Below are positions 1 to 7,990 of a DNA stretch of 64,000 bases, one piece after another. Source of the stretch: Prochlorococcus sp. MIT 1341 (GTDB lineage: Bacteria; Cyanobacteriota; Cyanobacteriia; PCC-6307; Cyanobiaceae); assembly GCF_034092415.1 (NCBI RefSeq), contig NZ_CP139304.1:1782001-1846000 (forward strand), written 5' to 3'. A model generated the notes under the pieces. That model had not been told where the DNA came from and did no database searches. It saw only the letters and a list, made by a program, of their open reading frames with translations. The translations under genes and the position numbers were made by a program. Within the stretch, counting starts at the first letter, position 1. The number at the start of each line of letters is the position of its first letter.

Positions 1-592
1 ATCTAGGAGTTTTTTTTGCGTTGAGCATATTGTCACTATTTGAAGAGTCTTTGAGCTCCGATTGTGATGTCTTTCGCAGGAACTCCGCCTCTGCTTCTAG
101 TCGTTCCACTTCTACTTTTAGACGAGTTTCAATGTCATTTTCTTCGTCAGCTTGATCTGCAATGAGATCAGTTTCTCTAGAGACTTTTTGATTGCTCTCC
201 TCAGCAAGTCTGTCGGCTTCAATTTTTTGCTTTATTTCAGTAGTCAGTCTTTCGGCATCAGCGGCAAGGCTTTCGATCTCAGTCCTTTTTTTTGCCTCAA
301 TAGAACGTCTTTCAGCCTCGGCCTTTTCTTTCTGCTTCTCATTGTTGACTTGCTTTTTATTGTCGGAATCAGGGTTAGAAATATTTTGTTCTTCTAAGAG
401 ACCTATGCCAATTGATTGAGATTTGTTTTCGTTAGAAAGTCTTTTAACTGTTTCATCTTTTAGCTCTGACTCAGTATCTTCAGTATAGTTAGACCGTTTT
501 TTTGTGAAATTGTTGAGAACGAAAAACAAGCCAATAATTATCGGAACGTGGACAAAAGCACCTACAAGTACTGAGGTTTCGGAATAAGGCAT
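1..592 (-). CDS. Hypothetical membrane-anchored coiled-coil protein, partial (C-terminus off the left edge)
   Basis: An open reading frame runs on the minus strand from an ATG at 592 to the window edge without a stop, about 197 codons. Residues about 8-27 form one hydrophobic segment (SVLVGAFVHVPIIIGLFFVL), followed by a basic KKR stretch, so it is probably anchored by its N-terminus. From about residue 75 on it is rich in Glu, Lys, Ala and Arg with a pattern typical of a long coiled coil. I do not recognise a family. The gene diverges from whatever lies at 925. The true length and C-terminal domain are unknown, since the sequence stops at base 1. Confidence 0.75.
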   Translation of the reverse strand, partial: MPYSETSVLVGAFVHVPIIIGLFFVLNNFTKKRSNYTEDTESELKDETVKRLSNENKSQSIGIGLLEEQNISNPDSDNKKQVNNEKQKEKAEAERRSIEAKKRTEIESLAADAERLTTEIKQKIEADRLAEESNQKVSRETDLIADQADEENDIETRLKVEVERLEAEAEFLRKTSQSELKDSSNSDNMLNAKKTPR

Positions 593-924
593 TTTACTTT
601 AGTGATTTTTTCAGGCTGATTGCCATAACATAAGGAGCTTTAATTTTAAGTCCACCTACCTAGGGGAAAAAGCAACATGTCATCATTTTCTTTAGATTGA
701 TCATCGTAAAACTCCAAAGCAAGATCTCCCTAGAATTTTGTTTATCCAATTAATTATTCGTTAGGGCTCTATTCCCTTTGGCATTTTATTTTCTGATAGC
801 TTGCCAATGGTTTCAAATATAGACTCCTTAAAAGATCTTCAACTTATATGGAGCTGTCAATCCAATTTTTTGCTTATTGCTATTTACTCATAAGCAGCTA
901 GAAAAACTTATTTACAAAGTTGAA
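593..924. other. Non-coding spacer, 332 bp
   Basis: This spacer separates the divergent genes starting at 592 (minus) and 925 (plus). I see only very short ORFs, for example a 28-codon one at 808, and no clear hairpin, tRNA or repeat. It presumably holds the two promoters, but I cannot place them with confidence. Confidence 0.4.
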
Positions 925-1083
925 ATGAACCGTGCACAATTAGTTGCTCCAGCAATTCCGAATGGGACTACAGAAGTGAAAATAATCGAGAAAGAGTGGG
1001 GGATAGAGAGATGCTATAAGACCCAAGATGGTCAAGTGCATTGCATACCAGCATCCTTTGACTCTTGGCTTTTTGATTGCTAA
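925..1083 (+). CDS. Small hypothetical protein (52 aa)
   Basis: The ATG at 925 opens a 52-residue soluble protein starting MNRAQLVAPAIPNG and ending ASFDSWLFDC. An upstream non-ATG start at 877 in the same frame would add 16 residues; the internal ATG is preferred because the extension looks like spacer sequence. It has two Cys (CYKTQDGQVHC) spaced in a way that could bind metal or form a disulfide, but no known motif is evident. It lies just before a tRNA on the opposite strand. The amino-acid mix looks like a real protein; the function is unknown. Confidence 0.5.
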   Translation: MNRAQLVAPAIPNGTTEVKIIEKEWGIERCYKTQDGQVHCIPASFDSWLFDC

Positions 1084-1136
1084 AGGCTTCTGAGCGCTTT
1101 GTCAGGCTTGTTCTCAGAAGGGACAAATAATTTGAA

Positions 1137-1210
1137 CGCCCCCTGTTGGATTCGAACCAACGACCTGCTGCTTAGAAGGCAGATGCTCTATCCAGCTGAG
1201 CTAAGGGAGC
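1137..1210 (-). tRNA. tRNA-Arg (anticodon TCT)
   Basis: Read on the minus strand, the 74-nt segment folds as a cloverleaf. The 7-bp acceptor stem GCTCCCT/AGGGGGC contains one G-U pair and is followed by discriminator G. The D stem is GCTC/GAGC, the anticodon stem TCTGC/GCAGC-like with loop CTTCTAA, and the T arm contains GGTTCGAATCC. The anticodon TCT reads AGA/AGG, frequent arginine codons in AT-rich picocyanobacteria. The CCA end is not encoded. Confidence 0.95.
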
Positions 1211-1276
1211 TTCATTACATTCTGACAGCCTTTGGAGACTCGTAGGCCTAATGTTTGAGTATGAGTTCTTGATTTA

Positions 1277-2029
1277 ATGGCTACGCGAAGACTGAGCGAG
1301 AGCCAGAAGAGACAACTGGTGGATAGCTATAGGGCTGGGGAGACCTCAGCAAGATTGGCTGATGCTTACGGATGCAGCGTTAACACTGTTACTAGAACTC
1401 TAAAAACTTTTTTGTCAGAAGAAGATTATGCCTCTCTTAAAGCTTCTCGGGTTCGTGGGGCAACCAAGAAAGAGATAAAGGCTGAAGCAAGCGAGTCTAA
1501 AGATGATAATTTTGTTGTTTGTAAGGAAGTCAATACTCTAGAGACCCTTGAATTGAATACAAAAGCCTCTTCGCAGTTGGCTTTAGATGATGCTGAGGAT
1601 TTTGATAATTCCTCAGAAGAAGACTCTTCTATCCAGTTAGAAGAGTCCTTTGAAGGAACAATTTTTCAAGAGGTTGTGCCTTTGATGGATCAAGATATCT
1701 TTGATGATCATCGTGAGATTAAATGTAAACCACTTGTACCTGGTGTTCTCCCAGAAAGTGTTTATATGCTTGTGGAAAAGACAGTTGAACTGGAGGCTCG
1801 ACCTTTAAGTGATTTCCCTGAGCTAGGTTCATTGTCTGAGCTTGATAAGGAAAGGAAGGCCTTATATTTATTTTCTAACCCCAGGTCTGCTAAACGACAG
1901 TGTGGACGAAATCAGAGAGTGATTAAGATCCCAAACACAAATGTTTTTAATATATCAACACCATTTTTATTGGCAAGAGGTATCTCAAGATTGATTGTTG
2001 AGGGTTCATTAATAGCCCTAGATATATAG
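1277..2029 (+). CDS. Helix-turn-helix domain protein of unknown function
   Basis: A 250-residue protein with ATG start. Residues about 5-45 (LSESQKRQLVDSYRAG, then LADAYGCSVNTVTRTLKTFL) read as a helix-turn-helix of the transposase/resolvase or sigma-region-4 kind, so DNA binding is likely. The middle, about residues 70-130, is acidic and Ser/Glu-rich, probably disordered. The C-terminal part, about residues 150-250, includes ELGSLSELDKERKALYLFSNPRSAKRQCGRNQR and looks folded; it ends with a basic segment and a hydrophobic stretch. It has no transposase DDE motif, so I do not call it a mobile element. It is convergent with the next gene, with a 5-bp gap. Similar HTH proteins are, as far as I know, conserved in picocyanobacteria; the target is unknown. 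Confidence 0.75.
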   Translation: MATRRLSESQKRQLVDSYRAGETSARLADAYGCSVNTVTRTLKTFLSEEDYASLKASRVRGATKKEIKAEASESKDDNFVVCKEVNTLETLELNTKASSQLALDDAEDFDNSSEEDSSIQLEESFEGTIFQEVVPLMDQDIFDDHREIKCKPLVPGVLPESVYMLVEKTVELEARPLSDFPELGSLSELDKERKALYLFSNPRSAKRQCGRNQRVIKIPNTNVFNISTPFLLARGISRLIVEGSLIALDI

Positions 2030-2034
2030 GCAAC

Positions 2035-2271
2035 TTAATTTCTTTTATCAGAATTATTTGGGATCAAAACCGCTGCCGTACTACCTCCGCAGATGAAACC
2101 TACAACAACTGAGCTTCCTACAAGAAATCCAATAGGAAGCTCAGTTGTTGTATCAAATCCAAGATTGAGGCTTTCCTTGTCGTTTAGATTTTGTGAACCA
2201 AGGCAAAGTAAAAATAGTAAAAGAACACCATTAGTCAATGTTGAGACTAGTAGCTTCAATCGAAAAAGCAC
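2035..2271 (-). CDS. Small two-helix membrane protein (LapA/DUF1049-like)
   Basis: A 78-residue protein using a GTG start at 2271. It has two hydrophobic helices, about residues 9-27 and 47-69 (GFLVGSSVVVGFICGGSTAA), separated by a short polar loop. This hairpin topology resembles the LapA/DUF1049 family of small membrane proteins, an assignment I make from pattern only. It lies 36 bp downstream of rsmI on the same strand and may be cotranscribed. The DNA carries a perfect 20-bp inverted repeat in the middle of the gene, listed separately, which would make a very stable hairpin in the mRNA. Confidence 0.65.
   Translation of the reverse strand: MLFRLKLLVSTLTNGVLLLFLLCLGSQNLNDKESLNLGFDTTTELPIGFLVGSSVVVGFICGGSTAAVLIPNNSDKRN
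2101..2152. repeat. Perfect 20-bp inverted repeat with 12-bp spacer inside a coding region
   Basis: The left arm is 2101-2120 (TACAACAACTGAGCTTCCTA) and the right arm 2133-2152 is its exact reverse complement; the spacer is 2121-2132. Both arms lie in the coding sequence of the small membrane protein. There the first-read arm encodes TTELPI and the second SSVVV, so the same letters serve both a loop and the start of a membrane helix. Confidence 0.95.
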
Positions 2272-2307
2272 CTGAAGTGAGAAATGCGAAAACTTTGTGT
2301 GTTTATT

Positions 2308-3180
2308 CTAGTCATTGTTCGAAACTTTATTTTCTTCATGAATAAGTGAATAGAGCACCCTTTTTGACTCCCCTATTTCTTCGGCAAGCTTTTTAGCAGC
2401 CTCGGTAGGAGATAAACCATCTCTGATAAGCTTATTCAATTCAGATTTCAATTGTTTCTTGTCAGTTAACGGTTCTGAATTATTCTTGTAACCCCCTAGC
2501 ACAAGCGTGAATTCACCTTGAGGTTTGTTATCAAGAAAATGTTGTAAAACTAATTTAAGATTGTGTCCTATTTGTTCTTCATGAACCTTGGTTAGTTCTT
2601 TAGCTACTTGAATAGGACGGCATTCATCACAAAGTTCATGCAGTTCTTTTAAAAGTTGAATCAATCTATGAGGTGATTCATAAATTATTGTTGTACGTTC
2701 CTCCAGTGCAATTGATTTCAGCCTCTTTCTCCTATGTTTCCCTTTTGGGGGAAGAAAACCTTCGAAACAGAATTGGCTTGAAGGAAGTCCACTGCTTACG
2801 AGAGCTGTAGTTGCTGCGCACGGGCCAGGGATACAAATGACTTGATGGTTGTTTTTTCTAGCTTCTGCTACTAGTTCTTGGCCTGGGTCACAAATACCAG
2901 GCAGGCCTGCATCACTTATTATTGCAATGCTTTTACCTTCTTCAAGAAGATTAATGAGCTTTGGGATTCTGCTACGAAAGTTGTGCTTATGGAAGCTAAT
3001 TCGATGGCCTTTAGCCTCAATTCTTTTTAGTAGTTTTCCGCTATAACGAGTGTCTTCACAAGCGATGATTGAAGCTTTTGCTAAAAGAGATTCTGCCCGT
3101 GGAGATAAGTCCCCTAAGTGACCGATAGGAGTTCCAACGACATACAGCACGCTTGGTGCAGGTTCAGAGTTTTGGCTCAA
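2308..3180 (-). CDS. rsmI: 16S rRNA (cytidine1402-2'-O)-methyltransferase RsmI
   Basis: RsmI uses S-adenosylmethionine to methylate the ribose of C1402 in the decoding centre of 16S rRNA. The 290-residue length is typical. The tetrapyrrole-methylase-type fold shows the expected motifs: GTPIGHLGD at 16-24, CEDTR at 41-45, SDAGLPGICDPG at 89-100, PGPCAA at about 118-123 and YESPHRL near 170. The start ATG at 3180 lies 23 bp from the divergent cysQ start at 3204, so the two share a very short promoter region. No anomaly seen. Confidence 0.95.
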   Translation of the reverse strand: MSQNSEPAPSVLYVVGTPIGHLGDLSPRAESLLAKASIIACEDTRYSGKLLKRIEAKGHRISFHKHNFRSRIPKLINLLEEGKSIAIISDAGLPGICDPGQELVAEARKNNHQVICIPGPCAATTALVSSGLPSSQFCFEGFLPPKGKHRRKRLKSIALEERTTIIYESPHRLIQLLKELHELCDECRPIQVAKELTKVHEEQIGHNLKLVLQHFLDNKPQGEFTLVLGGYKNNSEPLTDKKQLKSELNKLIRDGLSPTEAAKKLAEEIGESKRVLYSLIHEENKVSNND

Positions 3181-3203
3181 AATGTACCTGAGTAGTCAAA
3201 GCC

Positions 3204-4118
3204 ATGATGTCTATTAATCCAGTTTTGCCGTTCAATTTGACCTTAGCGTCTCTCTTAGAGAAGCTAAGGCCAATGTGTTGGGGTGCGGCGGATATTCTTC
3301 TTGCATACTCGAGGAGAGAGAACCCTCCATATGGTTTTCCTTCTGTTTTAGAGGTTCAGGAAGGAAGTGATGGACCTGTATCAGTAGCTGATCTTGCAGT
3401 TAATACTTGGCTTTTAGAAGGGTTAAAGTCCTCTTTTAAACAAGAAGACTGGATTCTGCTGAGTGAAGAGACTGTAAAGAAACAATTGGCTGTGAATAAA
3501 CCTGTTGATAGCGAGTGGCTCTGGATTTTGGACCCGTTGGATGGGACTAAGGATTTTCTTGAGGGATCTACTGACTACGCAGTGCATTTAGCCTTAGTCC
3601 ATTTTAATCGTCCTGTGCTTGGCATTGTTTTAATTCCTGAATTGGAAGAGCTTTGGTTTGGGGGTTTAGGAGTTGGAACTTGGTGCGAAAACCGCCTAGG
3701 AGATCGGATCTCACCTTCCTTTAGTAATCGTCGCTTAGAAAGTGACTTGTTGTTGGTCACTAGCCGAAGTCATAGAGATTTAAAACTTGAAAAGCTTCTA
3801 GAACGCATCCCCTTCCTTTCAGGAAAAAAAGTGGGCAGCGTGGGATGTAAGGTCGCAACCCTTCTAAGAGGAGAGGCTGATATTTATATTTCACTTTCAG
3901 GCAAAACTGCTCCCAAAGATTGGGATATGGCTGCACCTGAGGCTGTCTTAATTGCTGCTGGGGGCGGCTTTACACATGTAGATGGATCCACTTTGGAATA
4001 CAACAAAGGGGATTGGCAGCAAGCGGGTTGTTTGGTCGCGAGCCACGGCTTTAAACATCCTCAAATCTGCAAAAAGATTATGGATGAGCTACGCGCCTTG
4101 GATGATTGTGTTGGTTAA
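3204..4118 (+). CDS. cysQ: 3'(2'),5'-bisphosphate nucleotidase CysQ-like
   Basis: A member of the inositol monophosphatase superfamily that hydrolyses PAP to AMP, recycling the by-product of sulfate assimilation. The metal-site motifs are clear: SEE at 87-89, DPLDGTKDF at 110-118 and WDMAAPEA at 240-247. Length 304 is normal for the CysQ branch. Two consecutive ATGs (3204 and 3207) are possible starts. It ends 10 bp from the stop of the convergent pnp. Sequence alone does not fully separate CysQ from other inositol-phosphatase-like enzymes, but the DGTKDF variant favours CysQ. Confidence 0.88.
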   Translation: MMSINPVLPFNLTLASLLEKLRPMCWGAADILLAYSRRENPPYGFPSVLEVQEGSDGPVSVADLAVNTWLLEGLKSSFKQEDWILLSEETVKKQLAVNKPVDSEWLWILDPLDGTKDFLEGSTDYAVHLALVHFNRPVLGIVLIPELEELWFGGLGVGTWCENRLGDRISPSFSNRRLESDLLLVTSRSHRDLKLEKLLERIPFLSGKKVGSVGCKVATLLRGEADIYISLSGKTAPKDWDMAAPEAVLIAAGGGFTHVDGSTLEYNKGDWQQAGCLVASHGFKHPQICKKIMDELRALDDCVG

Positions 4119-4128
4119 TTAATATTTC

Positions 4129-6294
4129 TTAGGTGAGTGGCGCAACTGGCATGGGACTTGGTTCTGGATGCATTGATTCACCATTTTGTGGAACACCTCT
4201 GAGAGTGAGATTGATCCTTCCGCGGTTATCTATTTCTCGAACACGCACGGTGACTTCATCCCCAACCTTGACAACATCTTCTACTTTTTCTACTCGAGCT
4301 TCAGAAAGTTGGGAGATGTGAATCATTCCCTCTTTCCCTGGAAGGATTTCTACAAAGGCTCCTATGGGGATGATTCTTGTAATAGCTCCAGTAAAGACCT
4401 CTCCCTCATTTACCTTTCTAGTAAGGCCTTCAATGATTCTTCTTGCGCCTTCAGCTGCAGCACCATCATGCGAGGCAATAGTGACTATGCCGCCATCTTC
4501 TATATCTATCTTGGTGTTAGTACGCTCTGTAATCCCCTTAATGGTCCTACCTCCTGGGCCGATTACTGTTCCAATAAGTTCAGGATCAATCCTGAAGCTC
4601 AGCAACCTTGGGGCATGAGGTGAAAGAGACTCTCTAGGTTTATCAATTGCTTCTTTCATTTTTTCAAGGATGTGGATCCTTGCAGGACGTGCTTGGTTAA
4701 CTGCTTCAGAGACGGTCGACACTGATAATCCTGTGATTTTCATATCCATTTGCAACGCGGTGATGCCTTTTTCGGTACCAGCAACTTTGAAATCCATGTC
4801 ACCCAGAAAATCCTCTATCCCTTGGATGTCAGTCAGGATCCTGATTTCCTCATCTTCTTTTATAAGTCCCATTGCCGCTCCACCTACAGGCGCTTGTAAT
4901 GGAACACCAGCATCCATTAATGCAAGGGTGCTTCCACAGACCGAACCCATGGAGGTCGAACCGTTAGAGCTAAGGACTTCGCTAACCACCCTCAGGACAT
5001 AAGGGAATGTGTCTTTTGCTGGTAGGACGGGAATAATGGCGCGTTCAGCTAAAGCACCATGTCCGATTTCTCTTCTCCCAGGCGAACGCATAGGACGGGT
5101 TTCTCCGACCGAATATGGAGGGAAATTGTAGTGATGTAGGTAGGTCTTTTCAGTATTTGGATTGAGGTCGTCCATTTCTTGCGCATCACTTGGAGTTCCC
5201 AAGGTTGCCGTTGAAAGAACTTGTGTGAGGCCTCGGTTGAATAAGCCTGATCCATGCACGCGTTTAGGCAGAACGCCAACTGCTGCATCAATCTTTCTTA
5301 CTTCATCTAGTTTTCGACCATCAACTCTTACTCCTTCTTTAAGAATTTGTTCCCTCATAAGCTTTTTGGTGAGAGATTTAAATGCTGTTGGAAGTAGCTT
5401 GTTGTTTCCTGTGACTGCTTTTTTAACACTGTTATCGTCTTTGAGAGCCTCAATAGCTTCTGCAGTGGCGGCTTTTATTTCTTCAAGCTTGTTATCTCGA
5501 TCAGCTTTTGTTTGTTCAAACTTCTTTAGGACTTCTCGTATTTCCTTACTGCAGTTTTTATCAAGATAAGAAGGTAATGTTTTGTCCTCGGTAGGGTTTT
5601 CTGGATGGACTTGCTTGATCTCTAATTCTTTAAGTATTGATTCTTGGGCTTTGATGAGTTCAGAGACGGCCTCGTATCCGAAATCAATTGCTTCAATGAT
5701 GTCTTGCTCTGAAAGTTGATTTGCACCAGCCTCAACCATGACTACCCCGTCTGGGGTCCCAGCTATTACAAGGTCAAGATCTCCTCGCTCAATTTCTCTG
5801 TAGCTTGGATTTAGTACGAAATCATCGCCAAGTAATCCAACTCTTACTGCTGCCATAGGTCCCTGGAATGGGATTCCCGCAAGAAGGGTTGCCATTGAGG
5901 CACCCGTTACGGCAAGGACATCAGAAGGAACTCTTTCGTCAAGTGATAGACAGGTCGCAACTATTTGGATGTCATCTCGCATCCACCCAGGGAAAAGAGG
6001 CCTCATTGGCCTATCAATAAGTCGAGCAACCAGGGTCGCTCTCTCTGGGGGACGACTCTCTCGTCGCATGAAACTACCAGGGATTCTCCCTGCTGCGTAG
6101 AGCCTTTCTTCGTAGTCGCAAATTAGTGGGAGAAAATCAATGCCTTCTCTTCCTGTTGATTGCGTTGCAGTAACAAGGACTGCGGTATCACCGCATTCCA
6201 CTAATACTGAACCTCCGGCCTGTGGCGCGAATCGCCCTGTAGTCAGCCTTATCTCCCGACCATCAAAGGAGATCGACTTTGTCTGACCTTGCAC
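4129..6294 (-). CDS. pnp: Polyribonucleotide nucleotidyltransferase (PNPase)
   Basis: A phosphorolytic 3'-5' exoribonuclease that degrades RNA to nucleoside diphosphates and can also add tails. The 721 residues hold two RNase PH domains (about 1-145 and 310-530) joined by an all-helical segment. A KH domain (about 560-628, with the GxxG loop IGPGGR) and an S1 domain (about 630-700, EGMIHISQL) follow. [12 protein letters not shown] near 75-86 is the conserved RNA-channel region of the first PH core. The start gives [13 protein letters not shown], a usual cyanobacterial N-terminus. It is the last gene of the serS-rseP-rpsN-pnp run, but a terminator-like hairpin at 6398-6432 suggests its own promoter between 6300 and 6397. 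Confidence 0.98.
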   Translation of the reverse strand: MQGQTKSISFDGREIRLTTGRFAPQAGGSVLVECGDTAVLVTATQSTGREGIDFLPLICDYEERLYAAGRIPGSFMRRESRPPERATLVARLIDRPMRPLFPGWMRDDIQIVATCLSLDERVPSDVLAVTGASMATLLAGIPFQGPMAAVRVGLLGDDFVLNPSYREIERGDLDLVIAGTPDGVVMVEAGANQLSEQDIIEAIDFGYEAVSELIKAQESILKELEIKQVHPENPTEDKTLPSYLDKNCSKEIREVLKKFEQTKADRDNKLEEIKAATAEAIEALKDDNSVKKAVTGNNKLLPTAFKSLTKKLMREQILKEGVRVDGRKLDEVRKIDAAVGVLPKRVHGSGLFNRGLTQVLSTATLGTPSDAQEMDDLNPNTEKTYLHHYNFPPYSVGETRPMRSPGRREIGHGALAERAIIPVLPAKDTFPYVLRVVSEVLSSNGSTSMGSVCGSTLALMDAGVPLQAPVGGAAMGLIKEDEEIRILTDIQGIEDFLGDMDFKVAGTEKGITALQMDMKITGLSVSTVSEAVNQARPARIHILEKMKEAIDKPRESLSPHAPRLLSFRIDPELIGTVIGPGGRTIKGITERTNTKIDIEDGGIVTIASHDGAAAEGARRIIEGLTRKVNEGEVFTGAITRIIPIGAFVEILPGKEGMIHISQLSEARVEKVEDVVKVGDEVTVRVREIDNRGRINLTLRGVPQNGESMHPEPSPMPVAPLT

Positions 6295-6397
6295 GTGCTC
6301 TTATGTCTTTTTGTCTGAGAATATTCTTGCATTTTATAAGCCCCCAGATATGAAATCTTTGAATTAGTGCCTATTGATTTGTTTATTTTGTGACATT

Positions 6398-6432
6398 AAA
6401 AAAGGGATCTTCTTTTATAAGAGCCCTTTTTT
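6398..6432 (-). terminator. Rho-independent terminator after rpsN (symmetrical, could act both ways)
   Basis: The arms 6398-6411 and 6419-6432 pair over 14 bp with one mismatch around a 7-base loop. The stem has a GGG/CCC core and outer A6/T6 tracts, so each strand ends in a U-run. It lies 60 bp past the rpsN stop in rpsN's direction and before pnp. Confidence 0.8.
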
Positions 6433-6492
6433 GTTTTGATTGATGGTGCTTTTTGGGGTTAAGTCAGAGATCGAAACCTTTAGCAAAAGCAT

Positions 6493-6795
6493 TTACCAAC
6501 TTGATTTCACTACTCCTGGGAGTTCGCCTTTATGGGCTCTAGCTCGTAGTTGGTTACGGCAAAGTCCAAAATCACGATAAACGCCTCTGGGTTTACCAGT
6601 AGCCCAACATCTATTGCGGATTCGATTTGGCGCGCTATTTCTCGGTAAAGCTTGAATTTTCCTATGAATTTCGAGACGTTCCATGGGGTCCTTAGCAGCA
6701 TTAAAGGCTGCTAACAAAGCATTCCTTTTGGTTGCATAGCGCTCGACAAGCTTCTTGCGCTTCACATCTCTTGCGATCATTGACTTTTTAGCCAT
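6493..6795 (-). CDS. rpsN: 30S ribosomal protein S14
   Basis: A 100-residue S14 of the long, zinc-free class: there is no CxxC pair, and the conserved C-terminal block [19 protein letters not shown] is intact. It binds the 3' major domain of 16S rRNA in the small-subunit head. It sits as a single ribosomal gene between rseP and pnp, away from any S10/spc operon; I recall a similar placement in cyanobacteria. It is followed by the strong hairpin at 6398-6432. Confidence 0.97.
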   Translation of the reverse strand: MAKKSMIARDVKRKKLVERYATKRNALLAAFNAAKDPMERLEIHRKIQALPRNSAPNRIRNRCWATGKPRGVYRDFGLCRNQLRARAHKGELPGVVKSSW

Positions 6796-6900
6796 GCGGC
6801 GATTTTAAGTCCTAGGGAATAATCCACCATCTTAACCTTATGACTGTTCTTGAGTCTCAAATGATAAATTAAATCTAGGAAAGAAAGGCTTTTTCTTTGT

Positions 6901-7983
6901 TTAATTAGAGAAAAGAGCTTGAACTATAGATAGCTGTGATGTATCACGAATTATTAGAATCATACTTAATCCAACCATGAATACAAGGCCGGATTGGAGT
7001 ATTGCTAGTTGAAGTTGCTTTGGTAGAGGCTTCCCATTTATGGCCTCATATATAAGAAGTGCAAGCTGACCTCCATCAAGAAGAGGAAGGGGTAGGGAGT
7101 TTAGAACCGCAAGATTAATCGAAATTAATGCTGTAAAAAGTATTATGCCTGAAGAGCCCTGTCCTGTTAGCTGAGCACCAATTTCAACAATCTTCACAGG
7201 GCCACTTAATTGTTTTGCTGTGGTTCCAAATTCTGTAAATAAACCTTTGTATCCCCGAATTGTTTTGCTAAGTAGATCGAAGAATTGCTTGTTTACTTCT
7301 TGGAGGATTTGCCCAATATTTTTTGCGGGGATTAGCTTGCTGGTTATGGTTGGTTGCAATTGAGCACCAATTTTTCCTTTGCCTTGGACATTGGTTGGGA
7401 CAATCTTTTGCTCGATTCTCTCTTTGCCTCGGATGCTTTTTAATAAAAGAGCGCCTTCAGGGGAGGCCTTGACTTTTTCAACAAGTACCTGGACAGCTTC
7501 TTGACCCTGGCCAAGATTGATCCCGTTAATTTCGATAATGCGGTCTCCTGGTTGCAGGCCAGCTTGCTCAGCTCTTTGATGGCTTTCAATTGCTACAACT
7601 AGAACTCCAGGCTCTGGTTGGCTTGGGAGTCCTAATAATGCTCCTTGGCTAAATAGAACAATCCAAGCGAGTAGAAGATTTGCAATTACTCCAGCAGAGA
7701 TGACAAAAGCTCTTTGAGGGATTGGGCGGTTTTTAAGAAGATTTGGATCATCTTCAGGAATGTTATTTTCCTCCTGGTCATCAGGAAATGAAACGAAGCC
7801 TCCTAGAGGAAGTGCTCTAATTGCATATGTAACCCCTTTGATTTCTCGTTTTATTAGTGCAGGGCCAAATCCAATTGAAAATCCATTTACCTGGATTCCT
7901 TGAATAGTTGCGGCTAGGAAATGACCTGCTTCATGAATGAGGATGAGAAACCCAAGGACTATTAGTGCAGTCAGTACGTTCAT
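6901..7983 (-). CDS. rseP: Site-2 membrane metalloprotease RseP/MmpA-like
   Basis: An intramembrane zinc protease that cleaves membrane-bound anti-sigma factors or leftover signal peptides. HEAGH at residues 17-21 in the first helix gives two zinc ligands and the catalytic Glu; the LLDGG motif near residue 303 gives the third ligand. One PDZ domain (about 120-200, AGLQPGDRIIEINGI) sits in the loop. The 360 residues fit the one-PDZ cyanobacterial form rather than the two-PDZ E. coli form. It starts 7 bp after the serS stop, so the two are very likely cotranscribed. The substrate is not shown by the sequence. Confidence 0.93.
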   Translation of the reverse strand: MNVLTALIVLGFLILIHEAGHFLAATIQGIQVNGFSIGFGPALIKREIKGVTYAIRALPLGGFVSFPDDQEENNIPEDDPNLLKNRPIPQRAFVISAGVIANLLLAWIVLFSQGALLGLPSQPEPGVLVVAIESHQRAEQAGLQPGDRIIEINGINLGQGQEAVQVLVEKVKASPEGALLLKSIRGKERIEQKIVPTNVQGKGKIGAQLQPTITSKLIPAKNIGQILQEVNKQFFDLLSKTIRGYKGLFTEFGTTAKQLSGPVKIVEIGAQLTGQGSSGIILFTALISINLAVLNSLPLPLLDGGQLALLIYEAINGKPLPKQLQLAILQSGLVFMVGLSMILIIRDTSQLSIVQALFSN

Positions 7984-7990
7984 TTAATGA

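Noticed and set aside
1277-2029. Transposase of an insertion sequence
   Set aside because: Only an HTH is seen; there is no DDE or HUH catalytic motif, terminal inverted repeat or target duplication.
4186-5569. Several plus-strand ORFs up to 145 codons opposite pnp
   Set aside because: They lie inside the full-length PNPase gene on the other strand and have no family features.
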